Shown here one piece after another: positions 5,971-14,200 of a stretch of 16,116 nt of DNA (positions within the stretch are counted from its first letter, which is position 1; each line of letters opens with the position of its first letter). Made by a program: the position numbers and the translations under genes. The stretch comes from JAUWPO01 sp965603285. Its GTDB lineage: Bacteria > Chloroflexota > Anaerolineae > Anaerolineales > UBA4823. A model generated the notes under the pieces. That model was given only the letters and a program-made list of their open reading frames with translations, had not been told where the DNA came from and did not search any database. The DNA lies in assembly GCA_965603285.1 (NCBI GenBank), contig CBFDCK010000066.1, positions 1-16,116 of the forward strand. The letters are read 5' to 3'.

Positions 5971-6795
5971 ATGCCCGAACTTCCCGAAGTGGAAACAATC
6001 AGCAGGGTGTTACGCGAAGGTGGGCCAGATAGCCCACCTTTGTTAGGCAGGGTGATCGTGGGTTCGGATTTATTATGGCAGCGCACCCTGGTATATCCAA
6101 CTCCTGATGAGTTCGCTGACAGAATCATGGGTCAGATTATCGAAGATATTGGGCGCAGGGGGAAATATTTACTTCTGCGCTTGGATACGGATACACTGCT
6201 CTTTCATTTGCGTATGAGTGGAGACTTAGTGCTCGAATCAGCCGGGGAGCCCCCGGGTATCCATCATCGTTTGACCCTTGATCTGGATAACGGAAACCGA
6301 TTGGCGTTTAATGACACCCGTAAATTTGGACGGGTATGGCTGGTGTCTGACCCTAAAGAAATTTTAGGCTCACTCGGTCCCGAACCGCTTGGAACGGATT
6401 TTACACCGGAAGTACTATTCGGTGGATTGAACTCTCGCCGGCGTCAAATAAAACCTCTGCTCTTGGACCAAACTTTTTTAGCAGGCATGGGGAATATATA
6501 TGTCGACGAAGCGCTGCACAGGGCAAAAATCCACCCCCTCACGATTTCGAACCAAATTGATCGAGAAGGGAGCGATCAATTGTGGGGCAGCATCCGTCGG
6601 GTATTGGAGGACGGGATTAACCGTAATGGCACCAGCTTCGATTGGGTGTATCGCGGGGGGGATTTCCAGAATTATTTACGAGTCTACCAGCGCACTGGGG
6701 AGACGTGTCCTGAATGCGGCACGCTGATTGAGCGCATCATCGTCGGACAGCGCAGCACGCACATCTGTACTACCTGTCAGATTGCTCCCGTTTGA
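5971..6795 (+). CDS. mutM: Formamidopyrimidine-DNA glycosylase
   Basis: 274 residues, normal length. It is a bifunctional base-excision repair enzyme that removes 8-oxoguanine and ring-opened purines and cuts the abasic strand. It starts MPELPEVETI; after Met removal Pro1 is the nucleophile and Glu2 the acid. Lys65 (GRRGKYLL), the FNDTRKFGR block (113-121) and GMGNIYVDEAL (172-182, with the helix-two-turn-helix Asn) are present. The C-terminal zinc finger is complete: Cys246, Cys249, Cys266, Cys269, with Arg261 for DNA contact. The ATG is 2 bases after the prs stop and has no near Shine-Dalgarno, suggesting coupled translation as the last gene of the run. The paralogue Nei is less likely because Nei lacks the MPELPEVET form. 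Confidence 0.95.
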   Translation: MPELPEVETISRVLREGGPDSPPLLGRVIVGSDLLWQRTLVYPTPDEFADRIMGQIIEDIGRRGKYLLLRLDTDTLLFHLRMSGDLVLESAGEPPGIHHRLTLDLDNGNRLAFNDTRKFGRVWLVSDPKEILGSLGPEPLGTDFTPEVLFGGLNSRRRQIKPLLLDQTFLAGMGNIYVDEALHRAKIHPLTISNQIDREGSDQLWGSIRRVLEDGINRNGTSFDWVYRGGDFQNYLRVYQRTGETCPECGTLIERIIVGQRSTHICTTCQIAPV

Positions 6796-6807
6796 GATAA
6801 ATAGCAA

Positions 6808-9800
6808 TTATTTACGCCGGCGCCGGCGTCGCTTTCGTTTAGTTGATTTGGTAGGTTGTTGGGGATCGGTTTGAGCACCCTGGTCTTTACCACCTTGTGA
6901 GGCGGTCTCCGGAACAGGTTCTGGCGTTGCACCTGGAATCTCCGCTGGTTGCAGGGCACTCTCAACTACAGTAATTGATTCTTCTGCAAGTGTCTGCTCA
7001 CGGTTTGATGACGTCTGAACGCTGCTTATATCACGCGGCCGGAAGGTAAACATGCGCGTCACTACGCTGAGGCGCATATTGTCCATAAGTTCCTGAAACA
7101 GGGCATATGCCTTGTTCTTATACTGCACCAATGGATCACGCTGGGCGTAGGCTTCCAGACCTATTGTTACGCGCAGAGCTTCCATTTGAGTCAGGTAATC
7201 TACCCATAGTTCGGTAATCACCCGCAGCAGCAACTGGCGATAAATCTCGGTCAGAGAGCGGCGTCCCAGCTCATTCAGGATTATCTCTTTGACAGCCTCT
7301 TCTAGGTCCTGGAGAGACTTATTTTCAAATTGCTCGAAGACTTGGTCACCAAGGGCATTCTTAATATCTGTGCGTGTCCTATCATCAAGGTTCGTTATTG
7401 AAGACGACGCCAACCGGCTGAACTCAGCTTGTCCCCAAATTTGGAGCATGAACTCGTGCGCTTTTTCTAAATGGTTGAGCACATCCTGGCGGATTTCATC
7501 TAATTCTCGATTTTCCAAAAATCGGTCAACATAGTAAAAATATGTAAAACGGGTCGTACGCTGCCAGGTGCGGCGGTGGGTTTTTTTGTCAAAGCTTGCG
7601 CGTGAGCCTTGAGGTAAAAGTAGAAGGAGCTGCAGCAGTACTTGCTGGTCTATTGGATCATGGATCTGGGATAGCGCACTATCTAGATCTTTGGTGATCT
7701 GACCACCTTCACCTAAATAGCGTTGCAGGCGCTTATCGTAAATGGCTGCAACCGCCGTCAAAACCTTTTCGGATATGGTATCCCAATCGTCGGTTTGCAG
7801 CTGTTTGGCATTAACGTCCAGGGGTTCTTCAATGCGCCGCTCAATTGCTCCAATCAATCGGGCGACCGCATGGGATGTGGATGCGGTTTCAATTTGCTCA
7901 CGTATGATATTTTTGACACCATCAGGATCGTCTTGTAGGGATTTTTGCTCAGATGATGTAAGTTTGACCGGGAATTGAATGGTGCTCGTGAGATCAACCA
8001 GGATTTCCGCGGAATCGCGGTTATCCGTTTCATCTGCGAGAGCCAAACCTTCCAGGTAAGTATCCAACAGATCCAACCGCTCGGATAATTGCATCTCCAG
8101 CCTGGACTGCGCCTGGAATAATAGATTTTCTACGGTCGTTATAAAGTACGTATTTTCTGCTTCGAGCGAATCTTTCACGATGGCGAGCAAAGAATCGCGC
8201 ACTGACTGAAGGTCAGCGCCTTGGGGAAGAGTGCTGTTGAGGTAATCGACCAGCAATTGGTAGGAGTACGGCGGGTACATGAAACCGTTGACTGAAATTG
8301 GAGGTTGAATCTGACCCAACCAGCTCAACAGCCTCCATGGACTCGAATCGTCTTCCAGGGATTCGGGGACACGACGGTTGACTTCCTCCCGTAGCATTTT
8401 GGTCACGTCATCTGTTAAATCATCTTTGGTGAAGATACGATTGCGCTGTGTATATATTTTTGACCGTTGATTGTTTAGCACGTCGTCGTATTCTAGGAGG
8501 TGCTTGCGGACATCAAAGTTTGCACCTTCAACGCGGGTTTGTGATTGCTCCACCAGGCGACCTACCAGACCCATCTCAAGGGGAAGGGCGTCGTCGATTT
8601 TCATGCGCTGCATTAGGCTATCAGCTTGCTGCCCGCCGAAAAGCCGCATCAACTCATCTTCCATCGAGAGATAAAATCGAGATGATCCCGGATCACCCTG
8701 CCGGGCGGCTCGACCGCGCAGCTGGTTGTCTATGCGGCGCGCCTCGTGACGTTCAGAACCTATGACATGAAGACCGCCCAGGTCTCTGACCTGTTCCATT
8801 TCCTGCATATGCTTGAAGTAGAAGTTGATTTCAGATTCATAAATTCCATGCTTAGAAGGATCCAGTTCAAGCAAAGCCTGTTGACGTTCTTCCATGGTCA
8901 TATCGAAAGGATTTTCATATCCAGAGCGCTTGAGCACCCTGTGAATTCCAGTCATGATTTCTTCAGCCAGTTCACCGCCCAGTTTAATATCCACACCACG
9001 ACCGGCCATATTTGTTGCAATTGTCACAGCTCCAAATGCGCCCGCACCGGCAATGATCTGGCTCTCTTCGGTGTGTTTGCGTGCATTCAGTACCTGGTGA
9101 GGGATGCCGCCTTTCAGGTCTTTTACAAGTCGTTCCGTTTTCTCGAGGGGGATATCCAAAATTGAAAGAAGTCGCCTCACATTATCCGGGTCCTCAGGAT
9201 TAAATGATATGCCAAGATCGCGAGCCATTTTACGCATCCCAGCAGTCTCCAATTTGGAAAGTGGTGCATTGAGGAATTCCAGTTCTGGAATCAGACGTCC
9301 ATCTTGCTCCCTGTTGTTCTGCTCCATCCAGGCATCTCGGATCAATATCACCTGAGCCAGGCGTCTTATGGGCTCCGCGCGCAGGCGATTCGAGACGCGG
9401 TCTGAGAGCTCGACAGAAGTCGTTCCTACTAAAAGTGGTCTCCCTAATACGTGATATCGAAAGATTTCCTCGGCGATGGCGCGCAGTTTGACTTCTTCGG
9501 TACGATATACAACGTCCGGGTAATCCTTGCGTTTCCAGAACACCGGGTCATGTTCGGGGTCATCAAGGTGAGCATAATAGCGATACTTATAACCCTTCTG
9601 ATCACGTGCGTCTAACTCTTCAAGTCCGTATTCTGGATGAGCGGCCTGGTACTCCAGGTTGGTGGGGATTGCGAGTACGTCCAGTGAATATATTTCGTTG
9701 AATTCTTCAGCTTCCGTGACGGCTGTGCCGGTCATACCAGCGAGTTTTTCATACATCCGGAAGTAATTTTGGATCGTTATGGTGGCGTAGGTGACGGATT

Positions 9801-10941
9801 CGGATTGCACTTTGACCCCTTCTTTGGCTTCAACAGCCTGGTGCAGTCCATCGGACCAGCGGCGACCTGGCATCAATCTACCTGTGAAGTCATCGACGAT
9901 AACGACCTTGCCGCCTTGAACCAGGTATTCCTTGTTGCGCCGATAGAGGAACTGCGCCCGAAGTGATTGTTCGAGATAGCCTAGTAGACGTGCCTGCTCT
10001 GGGGTAATGTCTTCAGGTCGGTCTGGATCACGTAAGGAAACTCCAAGTAAATCCTCAACGTGTACTTCACCAATTTCGGTAAGGAAGACGGAGCGGTCTT
10101 TTTCGTTTATCTCATAGTCTTCAGGGTTTATTTTCTTGACAACTTGTGCGGTTTGGATATACCATTCGGCCTCATCCTGAGCTGGACCTGAGATGATTAG
10201 AGGCGTTCGCGCTTCGTCGATCAAGATGTTGTCAACTTCGTCAATAATGGCGAAGTAAAAATCGCGCTGGACACGATCTTCCAGTTGCATTGTCATGTTG
10301 TCGCGCAGATAGTCAAAGCCAAATTCACTGTTCGTTCCGTATGTGATATTGGCTTCATACGCCAAACGGCGAGGCACCATGAGAAGTTGGTCCTGATCCT
10401 CGTGCGGGGATTGGCGTTCTAAATCTACCAGAAAGGCTTTCCTACCGCTTTCCGTCCGGGAAGCCATTTGTAACACTCCCACGCTCAAACCAAGCATGTT
10501 GTATATTGGAGCCATCCAGCGGGCATCTCGTCTGGCAAGATAGTCGTTTACAGTGACCAGATGATTCCCATGTCCGGTGAGTGCGTTTAGATAGAGAGGC
10601 AGCGTAGCTACCAAGGTTTTCCCTTCACCGGTGCGCATTTCAACGATTATTCCCTCGTGCATGGCAATGCCGCCGATCAATTGGACATCGAAATGTCTCA
10701 TTCCAAGAGTGCGCTTGCTAGCTTCCCTCACGGTGGCGAAGGCTTCAACGAGCAGGTCATCCAACGTCTCGCTGTTCGCCAGCCTACTTCGAAATTCATC
10801 AGTCTTGGCAGACAGCGCTTCATCGCTCAGCATCTCAAATTGGGATTCTAGGGCATTGATTTGATCGACAATACTCGTGTATTTTTCAATTGCGCGTTTG
10901 TTGGGATCGCCTCCAACAACACTGACAAATTTCTTTAACAT
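6808..10941 (-). CDS. secA: Protein translocase ATPase SecA, unusually long
   Basis: 1377 residues from ATG 10941; typical SecA is about 800-1000. SecA drives preproteins through SecYEG with ATP. NBD1 holds Walker A MRTGEGKT (102-109), the DEVD box (234-237) and DEARTPLIISG. The preprotein cross-linking domain follows, then NBD2 with TNMAGRGVD (643-651) and LRGRAARQGDPG (741-752). The scaffold starts at YDDVLNNQR (818-826) and resumes at WVDYLTQMEALR (1246-1257) and AYAQRDPLVQYK (1264-1275). Two regions are greatly enlarged: about 518-610 within NBD2 and about 838-1243 in the helical scaffold/wing. The usual C-terminal zinc-binding SEC-C motif is absent; the chain ends in a Thr/Pro/Gln-rich linker and KRKRRRRRRK. 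ATG 10941 is preferred over TTG 10947 because GAGGT (10954-10950) lies 8 bases from the ATG but only 2 from the TTG. Confidence 0.95.
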   Translation of the reverse strand: MLKKFVSVVGGDPNKRAIEKYTSIVDQINALESQFEMLSDEALSAKTDEFRSRLANSETLDDLLVEAFATVREASKRTLGMRHFDVQLIGGIAMHEGIIVEMRTGEGKTLVATLPLYLNALTGHGNHLVTVNDYLARRDARWMAPIYNMLGLSVGVLQMASRTESGRKAFLVDLERQSPHEDQDQLLMVPRRLAYEANITYGTNSEFGFDYLRDNMTMQLEDRVQRDFYFAIIDEVDNILIDEARTPLIISGPAQDEAEWYIQTAQVVKKINPEDYEINEKDRSVFLTEIGEVHVEDLLGVSLRDPDRPEDITPEQARLLGYLEQSLRAQFLYRRNKEYLVQGGKVVIVDDFTGRLMPGRRWSDGLHQAVEAKEGVKVQSESVTYATITIQNYFRMYEKLAGMTGTAVTEAEEFNEIYSLDVLAIPTNLEYQAAHPEYGLEELDARDQKGYKYRYYAHLDDPEHDPVFWKRKDYPDVVYRTEEVKLRAIAEEIFRYHVLGRPLLVGTTSVELSDRVSNRLRAEPIRRLAQVILIRDAWMEQNNREQDGRLIPELEFLNAPLSKLETAGMRKMARDLGISFNPEDPDNVRRLLSILDIPLEKTERLVKDLKGGIPHQVLNARKHTEESQIIAGAGAFGAVTIATNMAGRGVDIKLGGELAEEIMTGIHRVLKRSGYENPFDMTMEERQQALLELDPSKHGIYESEINFYFKHMQEMEQVRDLGGLHVIGSERHEARRIDNQLRGRAARQGDPGSSRFYLSMEDELMRLFGGQQADSLMQRMKIDDALPLEMGLVGRLVEQSQTRVEGANFDVRKHLLEYDDVLNNQRSKIYTQRNRIFTKDDLTDDVTKMLREEVNRRVPESLEDDSSPWRLLSWLGQIQPPISVNGFMYPPYSYQLLVDYLNSTLPQGADLQSVRDSLLAIVKDSLEAENTYFITTVENLLFQAQSRLEMQLSERLDLLDTYLEGLALADETDNRDSAEILVDLTSTIQFPVKLTSSEQKSLQDDPDGVKNIIREQIETASTSHAVARLIGAIERRIEEPLDVNAKQLQTDDWDTISEKVLTAVAAIYDKRLQRYLGEGGQITKDLDSALSQIHDPIDQQVLLQLLLLLPQGSRASFDKKTHRRTWQRTTRFTYFYYVDRFLENRELDEIRQDVLNHLEKAHEFMLQIWGQAEFSRLASSSITNLDDRTRTDIKNALGDQVFEQFENKSLQDLEEAVKEIILNELGRRSLTEIYRQLLLRVITELWVDYLTQMEALRVTIGLEAYAQRDPLVQYKNKAYALFQELMDNMRLSVVTRMFTFRPRDISSVQTSSNREQTLAEESITVVESALQPAEIPGATPEPVPETASQGGKDQGAQTDPQQPTKSTKRKRRRRRRK
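6814..6829. repeat. Perfect 16-base GC palindrome at the secA 3' end
   Basis: ACGCCGGCGCCGGCGT is its own reverse complement and encodes part of the Arg tail of SecA. It sits 18 bases after the stop of the convergent glycosylase gene. As RNA it could fold into a strong hairpin on either strand, so it may help terminate plus-strand transcripts; the following tail (CGCTTTCGTTT) is only moderately T-rich. Confidence 0.4.
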
Positions 10942-10963
10942 TTTCAATTACCTCGTGCGGGCG

Positions 10964-10972
10964 ATTATAGCA
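10964..10972 (-). promoter_or_regulatory. Extended -10 promoter of secA
   Basis: The minus strand reads TGCTATAAT, a perfect TATAAT with the upstream TG of extended -10 promoters. There is no clear -35 box. The transcript would start near 10957, leaving a leader of about 16 bases that contains GAGGT. Confidence 0.7.
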
Positions 10973-11114
10973 TAGGCACATTAACCGAAGGTAAATCCGG
11001 TGTTTGAGAGGAGAATTAGTTGATCATGTAATGGGAGTAATGGGGGGGGGTGATTTAATTTCTGGGGAAATGTGATTTTCTAACCTTAAATGTTGGTATA
11101 TAAGATGCACCTGA

Positions 11115-11123
11115 TGCTATAAT
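11115..11123 (+). promoter_or_regulatory. Extended -10 promoter of dnaE
   Basis: The plus strand reads TGCTATAAT, identical to the nonamer of the divergent secA gene. The -35 region (TTGGTA at 11093-11098, 19-base spacing) is poor. The predicted leader is about 135 bases. Confidence 0.65.
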
Positions 11124-11144
11124 GTTTTGTGCCAATTTTTGCTT

Positions 11145-11225
11145 CATGACAGCGGTCATGCTGCGGATCGAAATGATTGATTTGGTACCATTAAAGCAGG
11201 ATTCACCGGCGGCAAAATCAGCCGC
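11145..11225 (+). other. Structured leader of dnaE mRNA (two hairpins)
   Basis: CATGAC-AGCG-GTCATG (11145-11160) is a perfect 6-bp hairpin with a 4-base loop. GCGGC-AAAATCA-GCCGC (11209-11225) follows, and then TAAAATTTCTTT. The second resembles a weak intrinsic terminator, though its tail is not a clean T-run. The stretch 10973-11114 between the two promoters holds no gene; it contains a run of nine G at 11042-11050. Confidence 0.35.
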
Positions 11226-11266
11226 TAAAATTTCTTTACTAACTTAGATCAAATAAATAACATCAT

Positions 11267-14200
11267 ATGTCCTTCGTCCACCTGCATGTACATTCCGAGT
11301 ATTCTTTATTGGACGGCTTCAGCAATATCGAGAAGTTGGTACAACGGGCGAAAGAGATGGACATGCCGGCACTGGCTTTAACCGATCATGGCACGATGTA
11401 TGGGGTGGTCGAATTCTACAACGCGGCTAATAAAGCTGGGATTAAGCCAATCATTGGCGTAGAAGCATATCTCGCTGCCCGCGGGATGCGTTCTCGTGAT
11501 TCGAAACTTGACAAGAAATCAAGCCATTTATTGCTTATTGCAGAGAACCAGACTGGCTACCAGAACCTGATAAAGATCGCCAGCGCCGCTCAATTAGAGG
11601 GATTTTATTACTACCCGCGTATTGACCATGAATATCTCGCCGCTCATTCGGATGGTCTGATCAGCACTTCAGGATGCATGTCCGCCGAAATCCCACGACT
11701 ATTGTTGCAAGGGGATATAAAAATTGCTCAAGAGAAGTTGGATTGGTATTACGATGTCTTCGGCGGCGATCGATTTTTCCTGGAACTCCAACAACATAAT
11801 ATCAGCGAATTAGAGCAGATCAATAGAACCCTGATCGATCTTGGGCGCCGCTATGAGTCCAAGTTTGTCGCCACAAACGATGTCCATTACATCAACCCCG
11901 AGGACGCAATGCTGCAGGACATACTGTTAGCGGTGCAAACCGGCTGTTTATTAAAAGATCCCAAGCGAATGCGGATGGCGGATAACTCATTTTACCTGCG
12001 CAGTTCAGAGGAGATGGCGCGCATATTTTCGGAAGTACCAGAAGCCATCAGCAACACAGTAATGATTGCCGAAAGATGTAATGTTGACCTGGATTTTAAA
12101 GGTTATCATCTGCCGGAGTTTTCCGTTCCAGAGGATTATTCAGCCAAAAGTTATTTGCGCAGCCTGTGCGAAGATGGTTTGAGCCGTAGATACGGTCCCC
12201 GAACACAAGATCAGGAAGTACGAGAGCGCCTGGATTATGAATTGGATGTCATTCACCGGATGGGATTTGATACATATTTCCTGATCGTTTGGGATCTGTG
12301 CCGTCATGCACGCAGTCGCGATATCTGGTACAACGCCCGCGGTTCGGCTGCCGGATCGATCGTGGCATATTCGCTGGATATCACGCTGGTAGACCCCCTC
12401 GAACACGGGTTGATTTTTGAGCGCTTCCTCAATCCTGGACGAATTTCAATGCCCGATATCGACCTGGATTTCCGCGATGACCGGCGAGCAGAAATGATGG
12501 AATATACCGCCAGGAAATATGGCGACGATAAGGTGGCTCAGATAATCACCTTCGGGACGATGGGCGCACGCGCTGCAATCCGTGACGTTGGCAGGGTGAA
12601 GGATATACCATTGAATGAAGTCGATCGGGTTGCAAAATTAATCCCCAATGTTCCTGGATTGCCGGTCACGATTGAAGGAGCACTGCAAGGGGTTTCCGAG
12701 TTCAAGCAGCTTTACGATTCAGCCCCTTATTTGAAAGACCTGATCGATACTGCAAAGCAAATGGAGGGTGTGGTGCGCAGTGCCGGAACACACGCCGCTG
12801 GAGTGATAATAACTGACAAACCAATTGTCGAATACATTCCGCTGCATCGTCCAACAAGAGGTGCCGCTGCAGAGAGCCCCATTAAAACGGTCACTCAATT
12901 TGATATGAATATTGTAGACTCGCTGGGGCTGCTGAAGGTTGACTTCTTGGGATTGACAACGTTGACGATCATGGCGCGTGCCTGCAACCTGATCAGCAAA
13001 CGGCATGGTGTAAACCTGCACCTGGGTAATATACCAACTGACGACCCACAGACGTATGAGTTATTAGGTCGGGGTGAAACTGCTGGTGTTTTCCAGGTGG
13101 AAGGTTCGGGTATGCGTCGGTGGTTAATGGAAATGAAACCTAAGGAACTGGCGAACGTTATTGCGATGGTCGCTTTGTTCCGTCCTGGACCGATGGACTT
13201 TATCCCCGGATATATTCGCCGCATGCATGGTGAAGAGATTATCGAGTACCGCCACCCAAAATTAGAGCCCATTTTCAAAGAGACATTCGGTTACCCGGTC
13301 TATCAGGAGCAGCTTATGTTCGCTGCGATGGAATTGGCTGGTTATTCGGCACCCGAGGCGGACGATCTTCGTAAGGCGATAGCGAAAAAAATTAAGAGAA
13401 AACTGCAGAAACATCGCCAGAAATTCATTGATGGGGCTGTGAAAAACGGAATTCCCGAGAATACCGCCAGTGATATATTTGAGGATTGGCGTGAATTCGC
13501 CAGGTATGGATTTAATAAAAGTCATGCCGTCGATTATGGTGTAATCGCAGTTCAAACTGCATATTTAAAGACCCATTACACGGTCGAATACATGACAGCC
13601 CTTCTATCCGTGGTTAAAAATGATACGTCTAAAGTTGCATTCTACATTGCGGACTGCCGTCGGATGGGAATACCAGTAGGAGCTCCCAATATTAATGCCA
13701 GCTATTGGGATTTCGGAATTGAAGACCGTACAGAAGGCAATTCTGTTATTCGCTTCGGGCTAGGCGCAGTTAAGAACATTGGGCAGGATCCAGTAGATGC
13801 GATCCTCAAAGCACGTGAATCGGGATCTTTTATGGATCTCGATGATTTCGCCCACAGAGTAGATTTACGTGATGTCGGCAAACGGGGCTTAGAATGTCTG
13901 ATCAAAGTTGGCGCACTGGATGATTTCGGGACCAGAATCGCATTATTGAATGCTCTTGACAGGATTGTTGCAGTCAGCAGTTCTCATTTCAGGGCATTGG
14001 AGACCGGTCAGATAAGCTTGTTTGGAGCGCACACCGGGGTTGAAGAAGAGATTAATTTACTAAAAGCAACCAGCGAGATAAGCAAACACGAAATCCTTAA
14101 CTGGGAGCGAGAACTAATCGGTCTTTATATTTCAGACCATCCTCTTAATCCGGTGATGGATATCCTGACAGATTCCATCACCCACTATTCTGCTCAGCTC

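Noticed and set aside
6781..6808. Hairpin ATTGCT / AGCAAT between mutM and secA as terminator
   Set aside because: Only 6 bp with a 16-base loop and mostly within the mutM coding end; too weak to call.
10945..10947. TTG start of secA two codons upstream
   Set aside because: The ribosome site would be only 2 bases away; ATG 10941 has 8 bases and matches the usual MLKKF start.
11042..11050. Run of nine G, possible phase-variable tract
   Set aside because: It lies between promoters, not within a -10/-35 spacer or a coding frame; more likely a neutral or sequencing-sensitive homopolymer.
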